A stretch of 64,000 nucleotides of DNA from Diaporthe sp. PMI_573 (taxonomy: Eukaryota > Ascomycota > Sordariomycetes > Diaporthales > Diaporthaceae), in the NCBI GenBank assembly GCA_021399435.1, contig JAJTUP010000026.1, forward strand, positions 806,001 to 870,000, given 5' to 3'. The position numbers and the translations under genes were made by a program. The notes beneath the pieces were generated by a model that was given only the letters and a program-made list of their open reading frames with translations, was not told the origin of the DNA and searched no databases. Positions 48,017 through 60,200 of the stretch are shown here, piece after piece. Numbering within the stretch: position 1 is the stretch's first letter; each line of letters starts with the position of its first letter.

Positions 48017-48887
48017 CATGCCGCGGGGAGGAGGAAGGGGGAGGGCACTGGTTGCGAGGGGGGCGGGGTTCTAATTGTCCATATATATGAGTGATCGATC
48101 TTGTTTGTCTATCAAGCAGCTGCGCTGAGCCAGACTGCCTGACCTATCTATACCACGGGCGTTTTCTTGGGGATTGGGCAAATATCTTTTTGACAAGAAC
48201 AGACACGCCGTTCTTTTAGTAATCTGTATGTGGCGGTTGAAATTGATACTACTTTGTACGAGTAGGATTATTTTGACTTTTTTTTTTTTCAGTCTAGAAA
48301 GAATGATGGGCACATGTCTTCAGTTGATGAAGAATGACAATGATGCGTTCTGGACCCGACTTGAGGTGAAGTGATTTCAGGCTCGACCCCGACATTTTCG
48401 GTCCCATACGACACCTAGCATATGTCACACGGCAGCGGGTGATGGCCGGAGCGGAGAAACGATATTCGTGTCTATACCTCGGGTACTTGTGTGCCTGGGA
48501 CTTTCCATCCCGCAATTACGGTGTCAGCATGGATGCGGCGCACGCAGGTTTACAAGAGGTTAATTGAGGTTGTTAGGCTTGAAACATGAATTGCCAACAC
48601 CTCCGGTGTCAATGTTCGCCTGGATAAGCCAGCCAGGATCGGCGGTGCAGGTCGTGGGGCACGGAAAGACAAGAACATGAATTCTCAGGACAAGGAAGTG
48701 ACCACTATGCGTCCTGTCACAGCGCAGTCTCACGAGCCTTGGGGGCCCGGGCGGAATATGACCAGCAGATGAACGGCACAGCGCAGATAGAAACAAAAAA
48801 CCAGCTGTGTAATTGACGCATTGTGGTTTAGATGTGGGCACGTTTCGATGTTGCAGGGTGATCTCTCCCTGTCGAGCACGGACCAGC

Positions 48888-48925
<38 letters not shown>

Positions 48926-49185
48926 GCAGCTCTTTGTTCTCGACCCTTTTGGGCTACAGTCCCGCCGGCGGCGAGACCCCTGAGAGCTGCCCCACGTCAC
49001 TACCGAACGGAGAACCTTGGAAGCTGGCCTTCGCAAGAGCCCAGGGACCTCTGCACCGCGTCCGCCCCCTTCCGCTCTTCTAACCTCGTTGTTCCTCCAC
49101 CAGCCCCAGCAACACATCAACCTTGCGCCAGACGCCTCTACGCCCCCGTCCAACCCTTTTGTGGCCCAAGAGCCACCCCGTCAAC
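48017..49185. promoter_or_regulatory. Spacer and leader of the UMP/CMP kinase gene
   Basis: About 1.2 kb with no recognised gene. The first 500 bp are AT-richer, with a T11 run near 48281-48291. A CA repeat lies at 48889-48923. The last 200 bp are pyrimidine-rich and should be the leader of the kinase gene. Confidence 0.5.
48889..48923. repeat. CA dinucleotide repeat
   Basis: About sixteen uninterrupted CA units, about 260 bp before the kinase start codon. Confidence 0.95.
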
Positions 49186-49907
49186 ATGCCCATCACCGAC
49201 ACAACGGTACTCTTCGTCCTTGGCGGTTAGTCAACCCGCTCTGCCTAGGTGATGATGGCAACGGCAGACCCCACCCCCCCCCGATTCTCCCTGGCTCTGG
49301 ACGAGGTTACTGACGCGCATACCCTCCGGTCACAGGCCCCGGCGCCGGCAAGGGCACCCAGTGCTCCAAGCTGGTTTCGGCGTACGGCTTCACCCACCTT
49401 TCGGCGGGCGACCTGCTGCGGGAGGAGCAGGACCGGAACGGGTCCGAGTACGGGCAGCTGATTAAGGATTACATCAAGGAGGGCAAGATCGTGCCCATGG
49501 AGGTCACGATCGCGCTGCTGGAGAACGCGATGAAGGACAAGATCGCCGGGCAGCCCACAAGCGCCAAGGGCCGGCGGTTCCTGATCGACGGGTTCCCCCG
49601 CAAGCTGGACCAGGCGCTCAAGTTCGAAGAGTCTGTCTGCGCGGCCGAGTTCGTGCTCTTCTACGACTGCCCGGAGGCCGTCATGGAGTCGCGCCTGCTC
49701 GAGCGCGGCAAGACCAGCGGCCGCGCCGACGACAACGAGGAGAGCATCCGCAAGCGCTTCCACACCTTTGTCGAGACCAGCATGCCCGTCGTCGAGTACT
49801 ACGAGAAGCAGGGCCGCGTCGTCAAGATCGACGCCACGCCCACCCCGGAGGAGGTCGCCGAGCAGACCAGGGCCGCCATCAGGGAGAGGCTGGGCGCGGA
49901 CTTTTGA
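49186..49907 (+). CDS. ura6: UMP/CMP kinase (uridylate kinase)
   Basis: Two exons, 49186-49225 and 49336-49907, about 203 residues, the normal length for eukaryotic UMP/CMP kinases. The intron falls inside the P-loop codon set: exon 1 ends VLFVLGG and exon 2 gives PGAGKGTQCSKL, together the GGPGAGKGTQC ATP-binding loop. Further motifs are HLSAGDLLREE (NMP-binding), FLIDGFPRKLDQA, and the LID segment RGKTSGRADDNEESIRKR with its arginines. It phosphorylates UMP and CMP with ATP in pyrimidine nucleotide synthesis, in cytosol and nucleus. The gene is convergent with eIF3m (430 bp between stops). An upstream in-frame start is not needed, since the fold begins at once. Confidence 0.93.
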
Positions 49908-50337
49908 GCTGGCCGCGGGCTGAAGGTCTGGCTGCCTGGGGAGGGAAGATCGAGTCGGACACAATAGGCGTTTGATGATGGTCTCGGGACAATAGATATA
50001 CAGCCCAGAAGAGCTATCAGAGATACAACATAGAACAAGACCGCCACGGTCACGGCACTTACATTCGGGAAACACTGAGAGCGGGACGACATGGATCGAA
50101 AATGCAGTTTTTTTTCCTTCTTTAATTCCGAGGCATTTGCCCCCCCCCCCACCCCGGCGCCCCAGTGCTCTGCTCTGTCCTCCCAACGCCTGGCACCCAC
50201 GGCGGGCCCACACGGGTTTACCCTCCGGGTGATTATCTCTTTGAGAAGATGGAGCTTTTCCGCCAGGGGTTCACACCCCTCGGACATGGCTTGGATGTCA
50301 TTGGGACATGAGATGTCGTACTTGGTCGTGTGTGCCT

Positions 50338-51621
50338 CTAGTCATCGTTATCGGTTCTTTGCTGCTGCCGGCGGCCTCGGTTAGGGCCGTCGCCGAATCC
50401 AACCCCTGCCAGCTTCTTCTCCAGCTCCTGCTGCTGCCTCTCCTTCTGCTTCTCGGCCTCCTGCTGCTGGGTCCTCAGGACGCCGTGGACATTGTTGAGG
50501 GTCGTCTTCCAGACATCGATGCGCGACTGCAGTTCCCGCCACTGCTTGTCGCCGAAGACGCGGTAGATGGTCTTGTGCACCTTGAACACCTTCTCCCTCT
50601 GCGACATGCGGCCTTCGACCAGCTGTGAGCGAATGACGTCGATGATCCAGTGCTCCACCTCCTCCGACGGCACCTGCAGGCCCTTGGCGATGACGCTGTA
50701 GGGGATCTCGCGCTCCTGCTGGGACGCTGCCAGGCTGGCAAAGGTCAGGAGGCGCATCTTGGTCTGCAGCGTCTTGTGGTCCAGCTTCTCCTTCTCCAGG
50801 AAGCCCTCGTGCTCGTCGTTGAAATCGTTGAAGTCCTCAAGGTCCTGCTCGGCGAAGATGTCAAGGAGCTGTGCGTAGACGGGGTGGGAGTCGGCGAGGG
50901 CCTGGACGGGGGCCAGGACGCGCAGCCCCTGGAAGTCGTAAGCCCACGGCCGGTCGATGACAAGGACCATCTTGAGGGCGCGCAGGGAGAGCTTCTGAGC
51001 CTCGCCCGAGGCGATGTCGTCCTTGTCGTCGGCGTCGAAGGTTTGTAGGGCCTGCAGGAGGTGCTCGTATGCGATCTTGTTCTCGTCGGCGGCGTCGGCG
51101 GCGTCGGCGATGTCGACGTACAGCCGCTGCCTGTCCTCCTCGTCCGTGTTCCAGGCCTCGAGCCAGCCGGGGACATTCTTGAGGGCGGGCTTGATGGTGT
51201 CGAAAAGGTTGTTAGCCTTGACGAAGCGGATGATCTGGAGCAGGACATTGAATCGTATGGGGTCGTCCTTGGCGAGGAGGTTGAAGATGGTGGACAGGCT
51301 GCCAAGGGCGAGGTCGCGGCCGTTGATGGGGGAGGAGGTGATTGGTTTCGTGAGGTTCTGGCAGATCTGGGGCAGGTGCTTCTTTGGCTCTTTGGAGTGG
51401 TTGATGACGGCGTAGATGAGCAGGTTGTAGGCGGGGCCGAACTCCTTCTCGGGGGCCGAGTTCAGGACGGAGGAGGCCTTGACGATGGCGGTGATGGCAT
51501 CCTCCGTCTGGTTCTTGTCGAGCAGGGGTCGGATCTCGTCGCCAATCTTGATGTAGTCGGCGACTTCCTGCAGGACGTCGCTGCTGCTCCCATCGACGAA
51601 GACCAGGCCACGGGGCGCCAT
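50338..51621 (-). CDS. eif3m: Translation initiation factor eIF3 subunit m
   Basis: Single-exon gene of 427 residues. The first half is helical repeats (EVADYIKIGDEIRPLLDKNQ, YNLLIYAVINHSKEPKKH). The second half is a PCI domain: KTLQTKMRLLTFASLAA, IPYSVIAKGLQVPSEEVEHW and VIRSQLVEGRMSQ with its winged helix, followed by RVFGDKQWRELQSRIDVWK. The C-terminus is a Gln/Glu-rich helix ending in a basic GPNRGRRQQQR patch. The length and the VVPSEEVE-type PCI signature match eIF3m and not the related Csn7 or Rpn12 proteins. It helps assemble eIF3 on the 40S subunit. The frame is open to 51912, but the ATG at 51621 (MAPRGLVFVDG) starts the conserved part, and the upstream residues are low-complexity leader. 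Confidence 0.93.
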   Translation of the reverse strand: MAPRGLVFVDGSSSDVLQEVADYIKIGDEIRPLLDKNQTEDAITAIVKASSVLNSAPEKEFGPAYNLLIYAVINHSKEPKKHLPQICQNLTKPITSSPINGRDLALGSLSTIFNLLAKDDPIRFNVLLQIIRFVKANNLFDTIKPALKNVPGWLEAWNTDEEDRQRLYVDIADAADAADENKIAYEHLLQALQTFDADDKDDIASGEAQKLSLRALKMVLVIDRPWAYDFQGLRVLAPVQALADSHPVYAQLLDIFAEQDLEDFNDFNDEHEGFLEKEKLDHKTLQTKMRLLTFASLAASQQEREIPYSVIAKGLQVPSEEVEHWIIDVIRSQLVEGRMSQREKVFKVHKTIYRVFGDKQWRELQSRIDVWKTTLNNVHGVLRTQQQEAEKQKERQQQELEKKLAGVGFGDGPNRGRRQQQRTDNDD

Positions 51622-53268
51622 GTTGGGTGTCTCGGGGTTCCTTGGCGGACACTTTTTGTTCCTTTCTCTGGTCTCTCCTTCTCTTCCTCCGGGGAGACTA
51701 TGGTGCCTGGAGACTCGGGCCGGGGAGGGGATGGGCACTGGGTGTGTGGGAGAGGGGGGGAGAGAGAGTGTGTGTGAGAGTGAGAGTGAGGGCGAGGGTG
51801 GGCAGGAAGGCGGGATGTCTACCCGGAGACGTCTTTTGACGCTGGTTGTTGCAGACGGAGAGATTTCTTTCACCCTCGAACTGACAGACCCCACTGGCGC
51901 GCTCGCTCGCAATCAGGCTGAAGCTCAGGCTTCGAGGCGGTCCCTGATCCTTGGGCAAACAGCAAGCCGCACTTGCCAGAAAATTCAGTGAGGGCGTTTT
52001 GTGGCATGTGGCTTGAAAAGCGTGCTAGACAGGGATGGGGGGCCGGGAGAGGGGCTCTGAGCGGGCAGGGGACAAGGAGGCAGGCCTGGGCAGGCGAGGG
52101 GCAGGACGTCTCTGTGGCGCACCACCCGCCTGCTTCCCAGAGGTTCAGCTGCTGGACTTGGCCCTGACCGATCCGGCCAGCAGACCTGACCTCACCCCAT
52201 AAACTCAAGGTCGACAGGCGGGGCCATGTGATGTCTGTCTGTCTGTCGAGCGCTGGCCTGTTCGGGCCTGGTCGGTCCTGTTCTCCTTAGCAGTGTCTGT
52301 GGGAAAGGCCGTTCAGTTTCTGGACAGAACTCCAACAGCAGTGCAGCAACGGAGGGAGCGATATCCTGCCGTTGTACAAGGGTGCCGTCGGGCCCCCCCC
52401 CTTCCTAGCAGCCACGATTGGCTTGAGGAGCGCCCCGTGGGAAGAGTCATCCGATCGAGACTGGGCCACCTCTAATAAAAGTGAACTGGCAGTCTGGCCA
52501 GTCAGTATACCGTGTAGCTGATTGAGAGGCTCGCTCACGCGTGCTCCATGCATTCATTCATCCTACTTCCTATGGCTGCATGAGTACAGATAGAGTGAGT
52601 CACCGCGATGGCAGCAGGCAGGACAGCAAAGACAGCTGGAGCAGACCCGTGCCCGTGCCCGTGCCCGAGGCCGAGGCGGACATCGAGTCACAATATCAAT
52701 GTTTCAGGCGGGACTGGCTGGTGAGCCATTCGACATGCAGACAGGCGACGCGGCTCTGCAAGGTGCTCAGAACGAGCCATCCAGGCCGGATGATGTCAGT
52801 CAGCTGGACCTGCCTGGGACCACTGGGACCACCGCCTTCCCTGCCGTGCCTGCCTCGCCTGCCTCGCCTGCCTCGCCTGCCTTGCCTTATTACCTGCGCA
52901 CCTGCACTTTGCACTTGCAGGGGTTCGTCATACACGGAGAGGGAACGTCCAGGCGGCGGACACGGGCGCGCTAAAACCCCCAAGGGTAGGAAGCTTTTTG
53001 TAATCGCATCCGCGGCTCGTCTCGCACACGGACAGACATCATCTACCCGCATCGCCTGCTGCGTGCCTTTGCCCACCTTAACCCGTCGGTGACCACAGTG
53101 ACCACAGCCCTCCTCCGCCCTCCTCCGCCCTCCTCCGCCCTCCAGGCAGAACCTCACCACCCTCGCCTCCCACCGTGAATTGCAACATTCTTGCCTGCTC
53201 CCCCATAGCTCCTCCGCTCCTCCACTCCTCCACTCTTCCTCCGCCTGCACCATTGCCTGCGCACAATC
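51622..53268. promoter_or_regulatory. Divergent spacer between eIF3m and the FHA kinase gene
   Basis: About 1.65 kb between two divergent starts. It contains the eIF3m leader (GA-rich on the plus strand near 51740-51800), a C9 run (52393-52401), pentamer-like CCTGCCTCG units near 52850-52885 and the CCGCCCTCCT repeat at 53104-53142. No gene recognised. Confidence 0.5.
53104..53142. repeat. 9-bp tandem repeat (CCTCCGCCC)
   Basis: About four units in the pyrimidine-rich leader, 130 bp before the start of the FHA kinase gene. Confidence 0.85.
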
Positions 53269-55720
53269 ATGGCTCCTCGTCCCGAGCAGAGCCAATTGAA
53301 GCGTGCTGCCGTAGGTTCCTCAGTCCCACTTCTGGCTTACACGCCCGCCTGCCCGTCCGGTGAGCCGCTATGTGCGCACCGCGCCCTTGAGACGGCTGCC
53401 ATTGTTCTTGTTCTTCTTCTTCGTTTCCTTTTCCTTTCCCCTTCCCCTCTCGCGCCACTTCACAATTGCCACCACTGTCACCACCCTATTCGCCAAGCTT
53501 ACTAACAGACCTGTTTCCTTTGCCAGGGTTCGCCCGCAGAGCACCAACCTGACTCGTCCAAGAAACCGCGCCGATCCGAGCGCCTGTCGCAACAGCTCTC
53601 GGTCAAGACACCAGTCGATACCAAGCAGCAGCTGCCGTCGCCCGTGACCCACATCTCTCCCGAGGAGAGCAGCTCCCGCTTCAAGGAGGGAACCGCCACC
53701 CCGCCCGAGGGCCGCTCCAGCCAGGTCCTCACCAAGAGCCAGGAGACCTACTCACAGGTCCAGGGTTTCTCCTCGCCGCCCCAGGACACCCAGGCCTTCT
53801 CCCAGCAGGTCGTGGATCCCAACGAGCCCTACTCCAAGGACGTCAAGGATGAGGTCAAGGAGGGAGTCTGGGGCTATCTGTTCCCCCTGAACACGAGATA
53901 TGGCGGCAAGTGCCTGGTGATGAAGAAGAGGGCTGCTTGTCCGAAGTCAGACGCCTTGCTTGATGTCGCACAGAAGCAGAAAGGGGCCAAGGAGTCGCCG
54001 AGGCAGCAGGAGGAGAGCTTTGAGAACACCAAGATCGCTGGTGCTCCCTCGGGTGGCTACCTAATAGGCCGCCACCCGGAGTGTGGTACGTCTTCAACAG
54101 CTGTGCGCTGATGCTATCGAACTGATACTAACCCGGTCCAGATATCGTCGTGGATGACGGCAGCGTCTCAAATCGCCACTGCTTGCTCTTCACAGAGCAC
54201 AAGACTAACGACACGGTTGCAATCGTGGAGGACTTGTCAAGCAACGGCACCTTTGTCAACGAGGCGATTATCGGGCGGAACCAACGGCGAGAGCTGAAGG
54301 AGGGTGACGAGATAGCAGTACTGGACAAGGCCCGTTTCATCTTCAAGTATCCCAGGGCCAGACAAAGCAACGCGTTCCTGCAGCAGTATACCTTGCTTGA
54401 GCAGCTGGGCAAAGGTCACTTTGCTGAGGTTTTCCTATGTGTCGAGAAAGCGACCGGAAAGAGATATGCTGTCAAGATCTTCACCAAGACGCCTGGTGTA
54501 GAGGAGAGGTCGAAAACGGACGGCCTGCAACAAGAGATTGCCGTTCTCATGGGTGTCAGCCATCCGAACGTGCTCTGTTTGAAAGATACCTTCAACGAGA
54601 AGAATGCTGTCTTCCTCGTGCTCGAGCTTGCGGCGGAGGGGGAGCTTTTCAACTACATCGTGATGAAGCAGAAGCTGGCTGAAGACGAGACGCGGAAGCT
54701 GTTCACTCAGCTGCTCCAGGGGATCAAATACCTGGTGAGATACTCCTGGCTCTGCCATTCTCGCTCGCATTTACTAACAAAGAGCTACAGCATGATCGAA
54801 ACATCGTCCATCGTGACATCAAGCCCGAAAATATCCTGATGGTGGACCGGGACCTTCACGTCAAGCTGGCGGATTTTGGCCTCGCCAAGATCATCGGCGA
54901 GGAGTCGTTTACCACCACGCTCTGTGGCACGCCAAGCTACGTCGCACCGGAAATCCTGGCCGACACCAGACACAGGAAGTATACGAAGGCCGTCGATATT
55001 TGGTCTCTCGGAGTCGTGATGTACATCTGCCTCTGCGGCTTCCCGCCCTTCTCGGATGAGCTGTACTCAAAGGACTTCCCGTACACCCTGTCGCAGCAGA
55101 TCAAGAGTGGCAGGTTCGACTATCCCTCACCGTACTGGGACTCCGTCGGGGACCCTGCTCGTAAGTTTTGAAATCACAGTGATCGCTTCAGCTCACATTT
55201 TCATACTGACCAACCAATGCCTGCAGTTGATCTGATCGACTCCATGCTTGTGGTTGACCCGGAGAAGCGCTTTACGGTGGACCAATGCCTGGACCACCCG
55301 TGGATGACCGCAAAGGGTCCTGGTGTAAACGACAGCACCGACGGCCTGGTAGGCGGTGTTAGCAGCCTTGACATCCAACGCCGTGGGGTCGCTCGGGAAC
55401 GTACTTTACTCAGCAGCATCAACTCGGTCAGGGTCAGGGAGGTACCTGGCGTCAATGGAAAGGAGCCCGTTACGGTGTACAAGAAAAACACTCGGCCAGG
55501 AGTCGCGGAGCCCAGGCCATTCGACAACAGGAACCCGGAGGAGTTTGCGGCGATGGGTGGCAAGGGTGACGAAACGCTCTTCGGCCATGACGCGACCAGC
55601 CACTACACTAAGGATGACCTGCCCGAGGGCGAGGGCCCGGCCTTGATTGTGACGAAGAACGGCAACGGGGTGAAGCCAAAGGCTGCCAAGGGGAAGGCGG
55701 TCAAGGGAAGCAAGCAATAG
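53269..55720 (+). CDS. chk2: Chk2-family checkpoint kinase with FHA domain
   Basis: Five exons: 53269-53310, 53527-54085, 54142-54734, 54791-55160 and 55227-55720, about 685 residues. After a Ser/Gln/Pro-rich N-terminus with SQ/TQ-like sites (SQET, TQAF), an FHA domain starts near residue 165. Its phosphothreonine-binding core is GRHPEC (R196) and SVSNRHC, then SSNGTFVN. The kinase domain begins near 284: GKGHFAEV, Lys312 in [14 protein letters not shown] (Asp407), DFG at 426-428, GTPSYVAPE and [10 protein letters not shown]. All catalytic residues are present. Order and motifs match Chk2/Rad53/Cds1, activated by ATM/ATR-type kinases after DNA damage; in Neurospora the relative PRD-4 also affects the circadian clock. 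A second fungal Chk2-like paralogue (MUS-59 type) exists, so I cannot say which orthologue this is. The tail is Lys-rich and may be a nuclear signal. Confidence 0.92.
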
Positions 55721-57227
55721 TATCGTGAGATCCCTGCCGCTCCCGCCAGGCCTTCTCTCACAAGCCTTGCGGGACAATTCCGGCAAGATTGGTTGGGCGG
55801 TTCGTTCGAGATGGACTTCGACTCCTGAGCAACGGAAGCTTGGTCCGGCGGTGTTTGGCTTAGATTACTTGTTCTTTTTTGCTCAGGGTTGCGATTTGAT
55901 TATGATATTCCCAGTGTTTCGCCACTTCCTCGTTTATGGACGGAATTACCTCTATTGCTGCTGCTTATCGGGGGACGATTGATGCATTCTACTCGCAGGG
56001 GCGATACTCGGAAGATGAGAAAGCCATTGGGTGTCACTCCAGAGAGCTCGGAGGATTGAAAGTGTTTCGAATGTGCAACAGGAATGTCAGCAGGTGTGAT
56101 ACCAGCAGAACACGACAAGTGTGAACGCTGCCCTCGCTGGACACATCGATTACTTGCTGGTTAGGAAAAGCCATGGGGCGTTATTGGGTCGAGGTCACAT
56201 TACGTCGTGTCTACTAGTACATATGATCTCTTTCAAGGAGACGGTTGAAACATTAATGGCCTGCCTGACGATCTTGTTTGTGGAAAGTTCCTCGGTCATG
56301 TCCTGTTTAATGCGTCGTGATGCAAGCCCCAAAGAGGTCGCTTGGCAAGTCCGAGCCACGGACACATGACCTGGTTCGTGCTGCTCATTCACTGACTATG
56401 TACGCAGGCACTTTGGACTGTGGGCAGGCAACGCTGCTCTTTCGATCATTCATTCCATATTACCATTAGACCTAGTAGGACCTATCCTTACAAACCCCCG
56501 TCCCTGATCAACCTTTCCTCATGGCCGACCGACCGACCAAACCAGTCCGATGAAATTGTGCAGGAGTCGTCATCATCTTCATCTTTCGTCGGAATCGTCA
56601 TAGCCCACATCGTCCGTCCGTCCATCCATCCAGAACTTTCCAAAATGCGCACCCTGATGGTCTCTTCCTACAAGTGGGTGCAGCACACCTTTCCCTTCAC
56701 CCCCCCCTGCTCTGTATCGCATAAACTACCTTCTGTGATGCACAACTGTTCGTGTGTCTGTTTGTAGATATGGCTTTCTCCGCAGCCCCTATACTCCCCT
56801 TGCCCGCAACAGATAGATGATGGCGAGAATTCGACAAGCAACGACGAAAACGCGGACAGACAGGACCACTCTCGTGACTTCAAGGTGGGAGAGGCAACGC
56901 TCTCATGCTTTGCTGGATTCTGCCCCAAGACGCCGCACCCAAAATACAAACACCACAGATACCCAGATCCCCAACGCTCAAGGCTTCAGAGGAGCAGAGG
57001 ATGACACATGGCGCCTCTTGGAAATATCCAATAATAAAAGTATGGGGGCAGACATTATTTTCAATGCCGCCGCGGGCGAAAGAAAATACGGCAAGAGAAA
57101 CACAAAGAGAACAGCCACGAGGTGTTCACGACGAAGATGACAGCTGCAACAGCCTCCTCGCATGGTCCCCCTCCTTGTGGCTGGTGCGGAAATGGATCGG
57201 CCAGAATGTCACCGGCACGGAGCAGCC
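55721..57227. other. Convergent spacer between FHA kinase and ArfGAP genes
   Basis: About 1.5 kb between two 3' ends. AT-richer parts lie near 55860-56120 and 56220-56330. No gene with a recognisable domain, and no homopolymer C/G run. Longer than needed for two 3' UTRs, so a small non-coding RNA or unrecognised gene is possible. Confidence 0.5.
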
Positions 57228-60200
57228 CTATCTCTCGGGAATGGGTGACTTGGCCAGCCTACCACCCGCACTGGCACGCTTCGCGATCCGGCCCTCCTTG
57301 TCCTTGGACGCTAGCGGACTCGCCCCGCTGCTGCTGCCAGTAGGAAGGCTCCCTACGCCATCGACAGCGGCGTTGCCCGTAAGGAATGACCCGGGTGTCG
57401 ACTTCCCGCGCTTGTTGTCGAGATACTGCAGAGCACTGCGGCTTAGCGGGAAGGCAGGCAACCCGGTGGGGACCTCAGCGCCATTCTGCAAGAGCATCTC
57501 GGCGATGGCGAATGGGACCGTCTTCACATCGGCCGGCGGTGGTGGCTGGGGCGAGACCGCTGGACTTGGAGATGCGGGATCCGCAGCTGCGAGTGCGAGG
57601 AAGACGGGGTGGGTGCCCCGGGACTTGTCCGCGACGTTGGGGTTGGCACGGAGGGCGAGGGCATAAATGACTTGCTGTATCTCATTCTTCTTGATGGCCG
57701 CAAGAAGGGTATCATCGGGGGAGGGGTACCTGGACAGGGTGGCTGAGATGGGCTCGACAAAAGCCCTGTCCACATACTTGGAAGTGATGAAGCGCAGCCT
57801 CTGCTCGCGGGTCGCCTGAGGCGAGGGCTTCATGCCCGGCTCCAGTCTTGACTCCCAGATCATGTTGGAGACCCGGTTGCCCACAAGCAGAAGCAGCTCG
57901 ACGATGTCGGGCGTGAAAGAGGTGATATCCAGGGTTAGCGATCGGACCTTGCTGATGTGTGTCCCCAGTGACCTGTGGATCCCGCTGCACTCGATACACA
58001 GGATGATGGCAAGGTTGATGGACACCCATTCGACCTTTGACCCAGAACCGCAATCAGCACACCAACAGTTCCCTTGGTCGTTGTCGCGGAGCATTTGGAG
58101 CAGCTTGTCAGGGCTTTCATCAAAGGTTCCGCCTCCCCTGGGGTCGCGACCTGTCTGTGGCCGAGCACCCACGGTCGTCCGCCGGCCGGGCATGTTTGAC
58201 GATGGAGGGTGTGCCTGCGCATGGCCAAGCGATGGGCTTTTGCCTGTCAGTATGGACCCGATGTCTCTCCTAAAGGATCCTGAGTCGTTGGACGGCGTGC
58301 TGGAATGTGCCGGCTGGTCCTTCAGGCCCCGCTCGACGGCGCTCTGCAGCGCATTGTTGATGGCTGTGATCCAGCTGTTCATGTCCTCCTCGGACGTCGC
58401 CTGGTAGACTCGCTTGAAGTGTGGGGTGATGACCTCAAAACAAAAACGACGCTCCGCGTTCCGTGCTTCCCTCACGGATGCCATGCGCAGATCGATAGGG
58501 TCCATGTGCAAGTCGAGTCTTTGCTTCCAGTTGCTGTACTCTGAGAGCTTGCCCCCATCGAGGACGATCCAGAACCTGAGAAGTTCGTTAGCAGAGAAGG
58601 GGTGTGGTTGCAACGGGAGTGACATACTTGTGCCAACCCTGCTTATTCAAGTTGCGAGGGTCGACATGTCCGCCAGGGCGGTTCAAGGCCCACAGGAGCC
58701 CTTCCTTCCGCTGCGATTCCGTCTCGGTCTGAGTGGTGTCGCGCTCTTCGAGGTCCCGGATGCCCTTGAACTTTGAGCCCTGGGACGGACTGGCCAGCAT
58801 GGCGTGGCTCAAGCTGCCAGGGGACCTGGAGAGGTCGCCGGTGCTGGGGGCTGGTGTGTTTGAGCTGCTGATCGCGATCGACCTGAGCTGTGAGCCCGTG
58901 CTGTCCGCCCTGCTGATCTCTGTGTCGGACGTGTTCCCGTTCGCTGCGTTGCCCGAGACGGAAGAGGGGATCGAATCTGGCTCCACGTAATTGAGGTTGC
59001 TCTTCTCGAGGAGCCTCCGTTTCTCCTCGCGCTCTCGGCGTTGGTATTGGTACTCCTTGTCCGCAACCTGAACCTCGCTCGAAAGGGCCTCCAGCTGTGG
59101 GAGCAGTCTTTCGACCTTTTTGGAAGCCTGCAGGTAAGCCCGGGCCTGGGCATCCGCATATCTAGTGAGATGTGATAACACTTCTTGTTCCTTGCGGCCC
59201 CCTGATAGGTCCTGCATGAATGATGAGTAGTCGAAGCGCTTGAGCTCGAAATTGCGCCGCTTTGTCTGGTATTTGGTATCGCTGTGCTTGGCCTTGACCG
59301 AATCGTGTCGCTGGCCGAGATACCGACCAACGTAGGCGTAAAAGTCCTTGCTTTCTTCTTCAAAATCTCGCTTCTTGGCCTCGGCTTGTTTGATGTCGAT
59401 CTGGTACAACTTGCTCAGCGGCTCAATCACTATCTTCTGCAGGTTGAGCGTGTTCTGCCTCTCGTAACTGAGGATCTCTCGCGCAATCTTGTCAAAGTAG
59501 TGCTCGATGGCCGGCTGGACGGCGTTGGCGTTCGTAGAGGACGCGCCCCGGAGAGATTCGACAAAGGCTACCTGCGCATCGTTTGCCTCAATCTGTGCTG
59601 CGTGGGCAGCTTCTGCCTTCTTGATCATGCGCTTCATCTGGGTCCGCATGTTCCCTGTCTTTTGCTCCAGCGCCTTCATTGTCGCTCGGAAGACAGGTCC
59701 ATCGTCCGACGCGGAGACATCGTCATTAGGCCTCGGGCAAGATACATCGACCTTTACGGGTTCTGGGAGAGGGATGGCGACTGGAACGGCGATGGTGGTC
59801 GCGGAAGGTGACACTCCATTGTTAGCGTCGTGAGCTGCGACGGTAGGGGAAGCAGGCTCGTCGATCTCGAGGGCGCTTATTCTCGACTCGACGGACTGAG
59901 AGGAAGCACCGCGGCTTCTCGGCGGTACGGCCAGGAGAAATGGCGGTGGGGAGCTGGGCTGGCTGAGATAGGGCGACGTGTCTGTACACGGTCAGGACAT
60001 GGCAACGAAGGGGGGGGGGGCCGGTACGGGACATACTCTGGACCCAGAACGAGAAGCTGGCGAGGGTCTGCAGCTCGTGGGCGCGCGAGTCGTATTGCAC
60101 AAACTGTGAGCAGGTCAGATGGGCGTCGATACCGCGATGTTGGCCTTGGAACATACGCTGCAGGAATTCCTCCATCCACCACCTGAATCTTCGGCATTCC

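Noticed and set aside
51212..51652. 146-codon second minus frame within the eIF3m gene
   Set aside because: Alternate-frame shadow of eIF3m; Pro/Arg-rich nonsense composition.
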